A DNA stretch of 64,000 nucleotides from Talinum fruticosum. Lineage: Eukaryota > Streptophyta > Magnoliopsida > Caryophyllales > Talinaceae. The position numbers and the translations under genes are program-made. The notes under the pieces are model-generated. The model saw nothing but the letters and a program-made list of their open reading frames with translations, made no database searches and was not told where the DNA came from. The stretch's first letter is position 1; each line of letters begins with the position of its first letter. This document shows, piece after piece, positions 12,924 through 25,359 of this stretch. The stretch lies in NCBI GenBank assembly GCA_021018815.1, contig JAITYX010000141.1:248001-312000 (forward strand), given 5' to 3'.

Positions 12924-13170
12924 CACTATTACAGTAATGACTTTTTATTACGACCCTTTTACGACGGTTAAAAATAACAAACGAAGTAAAAAATAACGCG
13001 GTGATATTTTTGTAAATAATCGTTCTTTTATTTCACCTATTATTACAGCTTCTTTCATTGAATCATACTAATAGGTCAATATGACCACTTTTTACTATGG
13101 TTATGTGAAAGACCTGTAACAATAGATACTCTATTACTATGGTTCTTTCATTGAACCGTAGTAAAAAGTA
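12924..13170. repeat. CACTA left subterminal repeat block
   Basis: Repeated ATTACTATGGTTCTTTC / GAACCGTAGTAAAAAG motifs directly after the CACTA terminus. Confidence 0.7.
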
Positions 13171-13398
13171 TGTACTCTAATTACCCGAGCGATCGCTGCC
13201 CACCTTCGCTCTTTGCTCTCTATTCTCACTCTTACTCTCGCTTTCAACTCTTGCTCTCGTCTCACTTACTCGTCTCCTCACCGTCATCGCCGCTCTAGGA
13301 TTTCCTTGTCGTCGTCGCTGCCTTCCACTAGCTGTCGCCATCGCTGTGTTGCTCCCACTCGCCTCTCGCTCACTCTCGTCGTCGTCGCTGCTGGTATG

Positions 13399-13403
<5 letters not shown>

Positions 13404-13446
<43 letters not shown>
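13404..13446. repeat. (CT)n microsatellite
   Basis: About 21 uninterrupted CT dinucleotides in the CT-rich leader of the long CACTA element. Confidence 0.97.
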
Positions 13447-13449
<3 letters not shown>

Positions 13450-13450
<1 letters not shown>

Positions 13451-14829
13451 TTTTACTTTAGTTTATTCGCAAAATTGGTTAATTAAATGTTGGAAAATGA
13501 ATTTAGGGTTTAGGGTTTAGTATTTAGGAAATGAAATGATATCCGGTTTAGGATTTAGGGAAATGAAAGTTGAAATTGTCCGGGCTTAATTATCATTTTC
13601 TTTGTAAGTCTATTTGGTGATTTTGAAGTAAAGTGTTGATGCTTTTCCTCCTGTTTCCCTTTTCCTTATTTTTGTTTCTTTTATTTTCTTTCTTTTATGG
13701 GAAGGGTCAAAAGAGGGGGCGGGTGGGTAGAGTGCTTCCTAAAATGGAGTATTGTGTAGTATCTCGTCTCAGGACACTAAAACAAATCTTGGGATATAAA
13801 GATCTAATAACTACTCGAGTGTATGAGGTGTAATTTACCCTCGTATAGCATAGTCGTATCATCTGTCTTCTAGAGTTGTGTATTCATCCAAGTATTTATA
13901 TATATGTAAATAAGCAACCTAACTTATATTCTTTGCATATGAGATTTACTTAATGTAATATGAGTGAATTATCATATGCTAAAATTGCCTCGTATATGAG
14001 CAATATTAATTTCATTGTTGTTTTCCGCATATGTTGATCTTTGACTTTTGGTCGATCTCCTCTTGGGGCTATAAGGAAGACAACAACATCTAATGAAAGA
14101 AAGATGTCTCTAAGCTTCCCCGGAAGAAACACATCTAAATCTTCATTTTTGCTTCACTCTTCTCCACATTATCTCGCTTAGAGCTGTAAAAACTACACTT
14201 TTTCCGACAAGACGACTTTTGAGTCATGCAAAGACCTTGCGGTTCTTGAAGCTAACCTCGCATTGGAACTATGCAGGAAGAAAAATAGTAGAAGCAATCA
14301 ATTAGTATCCGAACAGTAGTTTAGGTCTAGGTCTTTACAAACCAAAATCAGTCACGCATCTCATCAATGGTGTCGAAGTGTCACAAAAGTAGGGCTGTAA
14401 GACTATGCAGGAAGCATGCAAGCAATTATAGTTATTCGAGAACAGGAAACCAGGTAGGCATCCCACGATGACAGCTCATTCAGGATATTCAAGCAATCAG
14501 CACCAATGACTCTTATCTAGTGACCCCGAATGAAAACCCCAACAAAAATCTCAAATAATACAAGCTAAACTAAAATCATATTACCTAACAAGCTAAGCCA
14601 AAGTGTACAAGAGAATTGATCCCCCATTTCACATGATATACAAGCTAAACTAAAATCTCAAAAAATTGAAGCCTATAATATAATCATGCAACATATAATC
14701 ATTGAGGAAGTACATATCATCACATAACCAAGTATACTACAACATAAAGCTTGTTTCACAACCGAGTCCCCAAAACTACCCAAGAAGATCAAACCGTAAC
14801 ATACCCAGTTCGGAATACAAATAAGGACT
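13450..14829. other. CACTA interior, no gene recognised
   Basis: Contains a short TTTAGGG-type run near 13503-13560. No coding signal or RNA gene is seen otherwise. Confidence 0.5.
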
Positions 14830-15350
14830 CACACGAAATCAAGTGGAGATAGTGGTTTCCTTATGAATTAATCTGCCGAGAGGATGTAGCCGAGTCGACG
14901 CCGATCGAAGTAGTGGTAGAAATTCAATGGAATTCCTATGAGGCTATAAATCAATAAAAAGTATAAACCCTAGAAAAACCAAAGAGTTCAAATTTTTCAA
15001 TGCTAAAAATTGATTTAATGAAAAACGTACCTCAAAAAAAGGCTCGATCCTTCACGTCGAAAAATCCAACCAATTGCTCATACAATTCCAGCCACAACAA
15101 TTCAAATAAACCGAAATTAGGGTTTCGGCGGATGGCGGTTGAGAAGGCGGAGAAGGCAGATCGAGATCGAAACTTAAAGAATGAGATTGATTTTGTGAAT
15201 AAAGCAACAGAAAATGAGCAAAAGAAGGAGGAGAAGGTAGAGAGAGAAGACAACTCGGCGAAATCATGGTGACCAGGGACCGAGGAAGAAGACTAAGAGG
15301 AGATGGGGGAGGAGAGAGAGTGAGGGGGCATGAGAGATAAGAGGAGATGG
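14830..15350 (-). other. Leader-like or captured gene fragment, minus strand
   Basis: On the minus strand a CT-rich leader (about 15270-15350) is followed by an ATG at 15267 and an open stretch of 71 codons (to 15052) rich in Ser/Pro/Leu. A plausible splice donor GAG|GTACGT occurs near 15030. No family recognised. It could be a captured host exon or a second CACTA transcription unit. Confidence 0.3.
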
Positions 15351-15894
15351 GTCACCTGAATTGGCCCGCGAATAACCCGTGTATAACCCGCGAATGACCC
15401 TTCTTTTAGGTGGCCCTTTAGGACCCGACCTTCTTACTTAAAAATTACCAAATATGGTCTAGGGTACTATAGTGTTTATTTAGATGTGTGAAACAAACGA
15501 TATAATATACTCCAAGGTTGTTCTTGGTTTGGGAGTTTCCCTAGGGTTTACACAATCTCAATTTGTTTGGGTTGGTTTTTTCTTTGTTTAATTTCAAGGG
15601 ATTAATCCTTGTTTGCTGTTCACTCTTTTCCTTGTTTGTTTTATGTCAAGCTAGCTATTTTGTTTTTTACTCTCATTTAACTCCCTCTTGACTTTATTTT
15701 CAGTTTCTTTACTTTACATGCTGGTTCTCAATTTCTTATGGTAGACTAAAAGAATATCATGCAACCTTAGGCAAAAAGTAAGGTTTTCTTTTTGTATCAT
15801 ATATGATTCTTCTTGATTTTTTTTCAATTTCAATTTCTTTTGTGTTGACTTTTACATAATAACCTCACTAGTTTAGTGATTAGTATAGTATAAA

Positions 15895-18800
15895 ATGGAT
15901 CCTTCCAAAGTTACAAAGAAGTCGAGGGGATGAACAATGATGAACAAGGAGAAGTTGGCATGTAGCGGAGAAGATACAACTCTCCTTACCCGGGTCCAAT
16001 TCGACAAGCACCATAACTCAGTAGGTGAGTACACAGATCGCTTTATTAACTAAGATGGAGAGGTAACCGCATATACGTGAATATCAACTATGGAAATTGG
16101 AGTACAGTCCTAGATTCGGTTAAGGAAAACCTTTGGAATGATATACAAGTAAATTCACTACACCTCAACTTAGAAGTTCAATTTATTGTGTAAATGGTTA
16201 ATATTAATGCATGTCATTCTTGTGTTTTAGAAAACGTTCAACTTGGTCGTTAAGGAATCGGATCTCCCATTGGTGAATCACAAGACTCTAATGTCGAGTG
16301 GTAGAGAAATTTAGAAACCTCAAGTCTCTCATCGTCGCTGTTTGGGTCTACAAGACAAGAGAGATCAAGGCGGACCTCGGGAGGTCTACAACTTCATAAT
16401 CAAGGAGGACTGGAAGACTTTTGAAGCGGATGTCTCCTCTCTAAAATATAAGGTAATTTAACATTTGTTCTTTTTTTTTTTTATAAGTTTTATTTACAGA
16501 TATTTTTTAGAGTTAATTTCTTTAGAATTTGTTTAGAATTTAACATTTGTACTCTTATTTACGGATTTTTTTGTCTTAATTAATTGCACAGCACGAGGTG
16601 AAATCAATCGGAAGACGATTAAGAGCAATTTGTATCCCCATACGATATCCCGTGGGGGATACGCAAAGGTGGAGGAGAACTTGTATAAGTAGAAGCTTAA
16701 ACAATTGAAAACTAGGTCCGATGAAGGTGTCATCACATATCCTTCGCATGTCACTATCGAAAGGGAAGACTTGTGGTCAAAGGAAGAAAGAAGAAACATG
16801 GAACCTTCGCTACAATAGAAGTCTAATCTATTGTGCAACGACTCGTGAGTTTGACTATTTCTTTATTTATTTTGAGGACTTATTGGTTAATATATGAATT
16901 TCTCGATGATAATTTATTTCCTTCTTACAGGAGTCTTTATTGTACACCTTGATTTAAGAAGTCGTTAACACCACCGGGAGGAGGGACAAGTTAGCCTTGG
17001 CCCTACAAAGAGATCAACATCCCGGTCGTGTTCGAGCCGTCGGTGGGAAGGTGGGGATACTTAGCCCTTTGTGGCTAGAAAGAAGCACCCCGTCTTTTCT
17101 AGCCAAGCCGATATCGAGGTAATAATTTCTCAAGTGGAGTCTATTGTCCACCCAAATGGAGTCCCTGAGTGGCCACCGAGATGGCTGCCCAAGTGGAATC
17201 TCGAATGGTTGCATAGGTGGAAGAGATGACATCCCACTTCATGACGTGCTTTACCAAGATGGGTATTCCGGCACCCAACTTAGAAGAGTTACGTAAGGGT
17301 CAATTCTCACCCCGGAGACCGACGAACGCGAAAGTGAGCTTACTCGTCGACCAATTCAAAGATATAATCCAGGTAATTAAGATTTTGCTATCTAATGAGA
17401 ATGCATGTTTTTATTTTTGACTAATTATTGGTGTATACTTGTTGACTTAATGATGTATATACTTTGGTTGTTGTGGAACTCCGACTTGTGGCTATTGAGT
17501 AATTAATTGCTCGTTTGTTTTTGTTGTTTCGGATTACGGCCATTAACATAGGAAAATGTCTGCTTTTTAGGGGAAACTTTGTCCATTTTTGTTCCAGGAT
17601 TCTTGATACTTTAAGTTGTCTCTTAAGGGTTATCCCATGATTCTAATTCTTATGTTAATTCTTATGCGAGCGGTGCAGTTCATGCTAGATGCTCATCGCC
17701 GTCCCTAGATCACATTGTGTGAATGGGTGTTGTTTACCCATATAGCTAGGTGCAGTCATTCGTGGGGCACCACTCTTAAAGGATCACGTGAAGGTAAAGG
17801 TGATAGAAGTTATACAAGGGAAAAGCACCTGTGAGTTGCCGATCCAATCACTGGACCTCCACACTCTGTTGATGAAGCGCTCAACAGCTTTATTGCTTAG
17901 CTCAAAACTTTAATCATCCTCTCTAATCGAAGGTATTTTATTTGAAAATATTAGATTGATTGTTAATTAATATCACGTGTATATATTACTAATTTGTGTA
18001 TTATCCTCCTCCCGAACTAGGATGTCATGGTCGAGTCGAGAGTGGGAGGAAGTGAAGGTTTGCTCTGGGAGAGTCCGAGTCACCCTAGAGGGGGTGAATA
18101 GGGTGATAGAAGTTTTTCTTGGAAACTTTAGCTCTTCTCGTCAAAGACAAGATCGAGACAGATTCCGAGTCTATCAACAGGGTCGAAAAGATTGGACTCG
18201 AAGGCTATTAAGCGGAATGAGCAAGAGCTGGAAAACCTGTCCGAGTCTAGAATGAACTCGTAAAGATAACACTTAGAGATTACCCGGAAACCCTCCCGAG
18301 GCAGAAAACCACGGACCGTGTCAATCCGGACACGAAGTCAAATTCACTATTTTGAGTCCACAAAATACCGTGAATCGATCGAACCCGAGTTGTTCCCTTA
18401 GACAACTCTATACAAGTTTTCCTAGACTCGAAATTCCCTTATCTCGATCGAGTACTTCCTAACCGAGATAACCCTTACAGCTAGGGACAACTAAGCCGAG
18501 TTAACCCTTACAGCTTAGTCAATGGAACTTACAGAGAATTTAAGAAAGAGTTTGTAATCGAGTGCAAGACCTTACAACTCGTAAAGTAATGAATTACAGA
18601 GTGGGAGTTGTAAGTTGAAGATTGAAAGTAAATACAATAACTTTGAGCAAGTATGTGTATTAGCAATATGTTCGACAATCTTCAAGTCTTGTGAGATGGC
18701 TTCTATTTATAGATGACCAGGCAGAGTAGCCGTTATCTTCATCTCGCTGACCGAGAGTCCTATGTGACCGTTGATAGAAGCTTTCGAGTCACTCAAAAAG

Positions 18801-20950
18801 TATCCGTTGTAATGTGAACATTGGACAACGGTTTAACTCTCTTGGAAGTCCCAAAACCATTAGCGGTGTCTTGAAAGATAAGGTGGAAACCACCGTTAAG
18901 CTTAGCGTTCCAGTTTTCCAGATTTTGAAACAGATAGCCCCGACACAATCTACTGGGACTCGGAGCAGAGAAGTTGAAGAGCCATGTCTCGCTGGTGATT
19001 TGACGTTACAAGCCGGTTACTTTTGTAGTTTGAAAAGTGTATCCTCGATTGAATAACCTACAAAAGTAAATCAATTTTGGTTCTCAAAGTATAAAATACT
19101 TTGGCCCAAGATTAGACACGAGATAATAAAATAATTACGATAAATAAAGCAACTGATTATCCGAGTCGAAACAAAATGGAATTTTCGAGTCCAATATCCA
19201 TGATACACAGAATTCCATCCGACTTAGTCTAAGCGAAGAATCAAGTTCAAGTAAAGAATATCGGAGAGAATTAACTTGATATAGACTAAGTATGAAACAA
19301 GCTATAAATACTGACTATAACAAAATAGAACTTATAACCGGAAGTCGGATTCCGAGTGAGAAAAGGCGAAATACCAGTCTATTCAATCTGCGATAAATCG
19401 AGCGATGCTGGACTCGGAACAAAGAAATAATAAGTAAGAGTCTGTATCACTTAGAAAAGATACTATTTTACTCAAAGAAGTTTCGAGATACGGAGAATGC
19501 CTTGGAATCAAAACTCTATAGATATGAGATGGTTATATCGGATTCCTTTTCGAACAGATGTCTCGAGTCTTCGGGAAGGACACTACCAAGTCCTCGGTTG
19601 GCACCACCAAGCATTCAGTGGCAATCGTCGTCTTGAGTACTCGTTTCTCCAACCCATGACAAGTCACCTCAGGATTGGAGTTTTATTCTACAAAGTTTTG
19701 TGAAGACTTTGTCAAAAGACACAAAACTCCAAATTATAGTGCGAAGTCACGTATTTGGGGTATTAGACAGGGACGACAAGATAAGCGGACCTATTTTCTT
19801 GGATGACATACTATAATTTCTACGGATGCAAGAAATCGGTGCAACTCGTTGTCATGCTTGGAATGATGTGAGTCACTATATATATAACTTCATTTAACTC
19901 GTTAATTTTCATTTCAAACTATATATGTATAGTTAATGTAAAATTGATGGCTCCACGAGAAAGGAATCGAGTATGTTCGGTTTATCAGTCCTAATGCCAT
20001 TCAAGCATTGGGATATCAAATTGAGGATCGATCCAAATTTATCTCGAACCTCATAAAAACGACGCAAAAATCATGTTATTTGGCACAGTTCATTGAGGGG
20101 TAAGCGTACAAGTAACTTAAATGGAGTTTTAAGGATTTAATAATTACATTTTTATATATGTTGTTTGTGTCGGTGTAGGTTCCACTAGATGCTTGCTGTC
20201 ATATATCCGAGGATTAATGTCGCGTGGTGGCTCGATCCTCCGGGTCATCCCGTGAGGAAAGATATCAAAAGAATACTCCACTCGTGAGTTCATTACTTAC
20301 TCATTTTATGCTTTTGTTAAGTATTTTTTCAATTATATGTTGTATGCATGCCTTTATGATATTATTTGAATAGTACATGATCTTTATTTGAATTTTACTT
20401 TCATCCGATTGAAAAGTAGTGCTCTCGAAGTGTATGACTATTTGGGAGGCTCGAGAGGCCCACATAAGGCAAAAAGGCCAATTGTTGTCCCTATAAATGT
20501 GATGTTCTCTTGCTTAGCGTTAAATTAGTTTTTACTTTTGATGAAATTACTTGCTATATAACTATTAATTAGTTCTCCATGTACTCGGGAATCTATTTTG
20601 ATTATTGTAGTGTCATAAACAATTGAGGAACGTGGAGTGTGCTTTCTACATTCTCTAGTACATGAAAGCGAATATGACCGAGTTGGATTTCGATGATACC
20701 GAATCTAATCCCGTAAAGCTACTTGCACTTGCACTTGTTACATTTGTTTATGAAAATTTAATTTATCTTTACATGTTCTTTTCAACTTAATTAGTACTTG
20801 CACTTGACGTAAATATATATAAAATTAGTTTTACAGCATTGGTCACAATATTTTCCACAAAAGAAACGCGCCACTACCCCTTATGCACAAGTCGTGCTTG
20901 GATGAGCTTATACATGGTTAGGCGTAGTTCGTGTATAACCGTATAATTAT
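15895..20950 (+). pseudogene. CACTA transposase-type gene remnant, interrupted by solo LTR
   Basis: Starts at ATGGATCCTTCC (15895) and shows the order typical of plant CACTA genes. 15990-16160: Transposase_24 N-terminal block (VQFDKHHNSVGEYTDRFI then VLDSVKENLWNDIQ). 16230-16450: its middle. 16560-16840: ARGEINRKT...PHTISRGGY block. 16980-17360: the C-terminal helix region (MEEMTSHFM..MGIPAPNLEEL). 17680-17880: DUF8039-like. 19600-19860, 19960-20280 and 20610-20690: the C48/Ulp1-like region with NVAWWLDPPGHPVRKDI and ECAFYIL. Stops (for example just after the catalytic-type His at about 20190) and frameshifts are frequent. The LTR at 18053-19573 splits one exon. Compared with the copy at 1-2410 both are decayed, but at different sites. 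Confidence 0.7.
18053..19573 (-). mobile_element. Solo LTR of the Sirevirus-like Copia family
   Basis: Begins TGAAGGTTTGCTC and ends ..GAGTCTTCG, where the other copies have ..CTTCA. It is 1521 bp and flanked on both sides by GGAAG (18048-18052, 19574-19578), a 5-bp target duplication. The uninterrupted CACTA copy (about 1110-1135) is continuous at the corresponding site. There is no internal region, so this is the product of LTR-LTR recombination. Orientation matches elements A and B. Confidence 0.92.
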
Positions 20951-21224
20951 ACCTACGTGTGTATATTTACGAATGGTTGTTTCCGTATTACTTGATTGAT
21001 AATTTTTGTGATTTTTTATATATAGCAATACACAAAATATATATACTTGTGTTAAATATGAATGAGTTGTGAAATAAGTGAGGTTGTTGGTTGTATATAT
21101 TCTGAAATATATTCCGATTGTACATATATTCTAAAACAGTTTGTGTATGCTATGTAAATGGCTGTACATATTATGGTTGTATAATTGTACATAGGGACGA
21201 AAATTTTTTAAAAAATATAAAAAA

Positions 21225-21545
21225 ATTCAGACCTTTTACTATGGTTCTTACTAAAGAGCTGTGGTAATAGGTTCGAAATAAACCTTTACTACGGTTCCTA
21301 GGTAAAAATTGTAGTAAAAAGTTGAACCCCAAAATTTTGGTTAGACGCGGGGAGGGGTTGGTTTTGGGCTAGCCTATTACTATAGTTCTTGATATTAACT
21401 CGTAGTAATACGATTTTTTTAATACTTGTTTTGAACTATAGTAAAAGAGTCTCATCTATTACTACACTTGCATACACAACACCTGTTAACCGTAGTAAAA
21501 AGTCTTTTTAAATCATAGTAAAAAATGATTGTCTCTAAATGAATG
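21225..21545. repeat. CACTA right subterminal repeat block
   Basis: CTTTTACTACGGTTCC / GTAGTAAAAAG motifs in both orientations, homologous to 2735-3233 but more decayed. Confidence 0.7.
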
Positions 21546-22085
21546 TTCACTTTAGTTTTTCAAGTATTTGAAGAAATAATAATTATTCAATCTCTTCTAT
21601 TAACAAAATATCAAAAAGTCCTTGACATTTGAATTCAAAAAGAGCTATTTCAAGTTTCTTTCCTTTATCTATTATTTTTTAAATTTAGAAGTAGTTTGAG
21701 AACATTTATAAATTTGTTATATCCATTTTTAGAAAGAGGATTTGGAACATTTATACCTAGGGTGAGGAAGTATTATCTGTTTATAAGTTTATAAATTTAT
21801 TGTATAGTATTATCTGTTTAAAGTACTCATGTGAACTGCTTTTGTGGAACAAGGTCCGAGCAAGGACGGTGTGCAACCGAAGAACTCGATGGAATAAAAT
21901 ACCATGGTGTCTCAAGTAACGACTACATTTGTATCTATTTTGGCTTTCTTTTTCTCGTAATGAATTTTTGGGCGAGAGGGCCTTCGAGCTGGCCTCGAAT
22001 GTCCCAAGGCTCCTGTATTGACCACCCCGAAAAGGGTTTGCTCACTGCACCTGCAGCTTGGTTATCTGTGACTAACGTTTTTGTG
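21546..22085. other. Flank between CACTA element and Copia element B
   Basis: No gene recognised. In the pre-insertion DNA this joins directly to 43104, just upstream of the LINE ORF2 start. It could therefore hold LINE 5' UTR or ORF1 remnants, but no ORF1 protein signal is visible. Confidence 0.45.
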
Positions 22086-22090
22086 ATTTG

Positions 22091-23673
22091 TAAAGGTTTG
22101 CTCGGGAGAGTCTGAGTCACCCTAGAGGGGGTGAATAGGGTGAGGAAGAAATCTTGTGGAAATTCAAACTCTTTTGCCGGGTAAAATACAGAATGCGGTT
22201 ACGAGTCAAAACAGAGTCGAAAAGTAGAGACTCGGAAAGATTGAATAGATAGAAATGGCAAGAAAAGCAAATGCTTTAAGACGAGTCCGAGTCTAGAATG
22301 AACTCGGAAAGTCAACACTTAGAGATTATGTGGAAACCCTCCTGGGGCAGAAAACCACGGACCGTGTCAATCCGGACACGAAGTCAAATCCACTATTTTG
22401 AGTCCACAAAATACCGTGAGCTGACCGAACTCGAGTTGCTCCCTTAGACAACTCTTTACAAGTTTTCCTAGACTCGAAATTCCCTTATCCGATCTAGTAC
22501 TTCCTAGCTGAGATAACCCTTACGGCTAGGGACAACTTAAGCTGAGTTCACCCTTACAGCTTAGTCAAGGGACCTTACAAAGAAAGTAAGAAAGAGTTTG
22601 TAGCTGAGTACAAGACCTTACAACTCAAAAGGTAATGAATTACGGAATAGGAGTTGTAAGTAGAAGATTGAGAATGAATACAAAGACTTTGCACAAGTAC
22701 GTATATTAACAATAAGTTCGGCAATCTTCAAGTCTTGTGAAGTGGCTTCTATTTATAGATGACCAGGCGAGTAGCCGTTATCTTCATTTGCTGACTGAGA
22801 GTCCTCTCGTGACCGTTGATAGAAGCTTTACGAGTCACTCGGAAAGTATCCGTTGTAATGTGAACGTTGGACAACGGTTTAACTCTCTTGGAAGTCCCAA
22901 AACTACTAGTGGTGTCTTGAGAGATAAGGTGAAAACCACCGTTAAGCTTGGTGTCTCAGTTTTCCAGATTTGGAAACAGACAGCTCGACACTATCTTACG
23001 GGACTTGGAGCGAGAGAAGGTGAAGAGCCATGTCTGCTAGTGAATTGACGCTCCGAAGCTAGGTTACTTTTGTAGTTTGAAAAGTGTATCCTCGATTGAA
23101 TAACCTAAAAAGTAAATCAATTTTGGTTCTCAAAGTATAAAATACTTTGGTCCAAGATTAGACACGAGATAATAAAATTATTAAGATAATTAAATAACCG
23201 ATTATCTAAGTCGAAACGAAATGGAATTTTCCGAGTCCAATATCCATGATACTCGGAATTCCATCCGACTTAGTCTAAGCGAAGAATCAAGTTCGAGTAA
23301 AGAATATCGAGTGAAGTAACTTGATATAGACTAAGCATGAAACAGACTAGAAATACTGACTATAACAAAATAGAACTTATAACTAGAAGTCGGATTCCGA
23401 GTGAGAGAAGGTGAAACACTAGTCCACTCAATCTGCGATAAATGCGAGTGATGCTTGGACTCGGAACAAAGAATCGGTTTTACGAGTCACTTACGGATAA
23501 GCAAGAAATATAAGAAGTAAAAGTCTGTATCACTTAGAGAAGATACCATTTTACTCAAAGAAGTTTATGAGATACAAAGAATGTCTTGGAATCAAAATTC
23601 TATAAGTATGAGATGGTTATACTGATTCATTTAATGCAACTCGGAAATGCGTTGAGAAGTGTCCGAGTCTTCA
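22091..23673 (-). repeat. Element B 3' LTR
   Basis: 1583 bp, ends ..GAGTCTTCA at 23673. On the plus strand it is directly followed by the reverse complement of a polypurine tract. This identifies it as the 3' LTR of a minus-strand element. Confidence 0.93.
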
Positions 23674-23686
23674 ATCTCCCCTTTTT
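23674..23686 (-). other. Element B polypurine tract
   Basis: On the minus strand CAAAAAGGGGAGAT abuts the 3' LTR. This is the typical Copia/Sirevirus plus-strand primer. Confidence 0.85.
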
Positions 23687-23971
23687 GATGAAAGGCATTC
23701 CATTCTTAGACAAAAACTTTGTTAGTGAAAAAAATCTGACTCCGAGTAGTTGCTCATGAGGAAAGTTGAGTCAAGAATTCTCGGTGTATCGGAGCAAGAG
23801 GTATATAGTCGAGCATAAAGTAAAAATGCTTAGCAATGAAATAATGTAAACTCGGAAAGATTATAAACACGAAATCATGTAAGAGAAAGCATTAATTCAT
23901 TGAACTCAACGAAATTACAAGGATTAAAAGGGAAAACTCCCCTAAACAAGACAACAAGTTTTCTGACTCTA

Positions 23972-23990
23972 TTTCTCCCCCTTGCCTTTC
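23972..23990 (-). other. Second polypurine tract, element B
   Basis: On the minus strand GAAAGGCAAGGGGGAGAAA, about 290 bp upstream of the main tract. The same arrangement is found in A (27156-27172). Several PPT-like tracts before the 3' LTR are a known Sirevirus trait. Confidence 0.55.
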
Positions 23991-25359
23991 AGCAAAAAAA
24001 AAAAAAAAAAGAGAAAGAAGGGAAGAAAAGAACATTTAGTACAAATGAGATGTCCGGACAAAAGAAAGAAAGAAAAATCTCTCGGAAGAAGAAGAATCGC
24101 AGACTGTGGAGTTGTCACACGGTGCATAGCACCTACGAGGGAGAGGGGATTTCGAATGGAGGCGGAGGGAGTGGAGGTTCGCCGGCACCGATATGATCTT
24201 GACGAAGTGCTTGAGCACGGTGGAGGGAGAACCGGTATGATCGTCGGGGGCTCGGCTACGAGTGGCTGACCCGGAGTGAGTGGATCGAGGGTTCTTCCCT
24301 TGGAACCTCGGTAGCTGGATGGGGCTGCTCTGTCCGACCCGCTGGTGTAGCTAAGTCTTCGACCCACCCAGGCTAGCTGTCCGAGCCGAGTACTGACTAT
24401 CCGAGCTTGTGGAGCAGGCTGACCCTCGCGAGTTCCCACTACTTCTTCGTGGTGTTCCTTCCCTTGCCCGGAAGGACCTGCCTCGGCCAGCGAGTTCCTC
24501 GGCGTCTGCAGCTTCTGCATCTACGGCTTCTTCTTCTTCATCCCCACTGTCCGAGGAGGTCGGACTCGGGCTCGAATACGCTTCGGACGCGTCCGAGTCA
24601 CCATGGTCCTGAGCCGCCTTGGACCTTCTCTCTTTGAGGAGCTCGACCAGCTCCTTACGCTCCTGCGCCAGTGCCCTAATCTCAAGAACTAGAGACTCGT
24701 TGCTCTTGGATTTGGGATTGACCGGTCTTTTGGTTGATGGTCGAGATGTTGGAGGATATGCTTGACAGACCGGAGTGTGTCTCGGAAAGCGAGAGGACAC
24801 GGAGCCGATCTTGTCCATAAAAACGGGGGACAAGAGAGCGAGAGAGACATTTGGAGGCACCGGAGGTGGAAGCACCACCAGGTGGAGAGGGAAGAGAGAG
24901 AGGGGTTGATTTCCGAGTCCGAGGCGGAGAGGGAGGCCTCGGTTCCGAGTTATGAACCCGGACATCAAGGTTAGTTTCCTGGTATCCGTAACCCTGCAGT
25001 TCTTTTTGCCGACAACAACGGCAGCCTCGGACACGACGTTTGGGTCCGAGGGGAAAGGAACTTGGAATTGTTTGAAGATGAGGGTGAGAAGAGCACCAAA
25101 AGGAAGTGAGGTGGTCTTCTTTGATTGAAGTTGAGCTGGCACGGCAGCCATTTACTCAATGATGGAGGGGAAGAGGTCTACTTCGTAGCCCTCAAAAATG
25201 TCAAAGAGAGCTTTGAGGTGCTTGGAGTTGGGGTTCTCCTTGCTTGGAATGTCTGTGAGAAAAAGGTTTTCATCGGCGAGAAGCACGTAAAGCGAGCTTC
25301 GACTTCAACCGAGTCACGAAAAGTTTTTCCGGGACTCGGGGAACTCTTTGGGGTATTTT

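Larger units (their letters stand above)
12924..21545 (+). mobile_element. Long CACTA (En/Spm) element, decayed, with nested solo LTR
   Basis: The left end CACTATTACAGTAATGAC matches the terminus of the CACTA element ending at 3233 (both have CACTA, then an ACTTTT block at the same offset). ACTACGGTT-type repeats follow. The interior carries a plus-strand transposase-type gene collinear with positions 1-2410. The right subterminal block ends near 21545, where the terminal bases are degraded (..CTCTAAATGAATG instead of ..TATAGTAGTG). A 1.5-kb solo LTR interrupts it, and the small CACTA element sits exactly at its left end. Right border approximate; no target duplication recoverable. Confidence 0.7.

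Noticed and set aside
24407..24974. Several plus-strand open frames near 24400-24970
   Set aside because: Antisense shadows of the element B third ORF.
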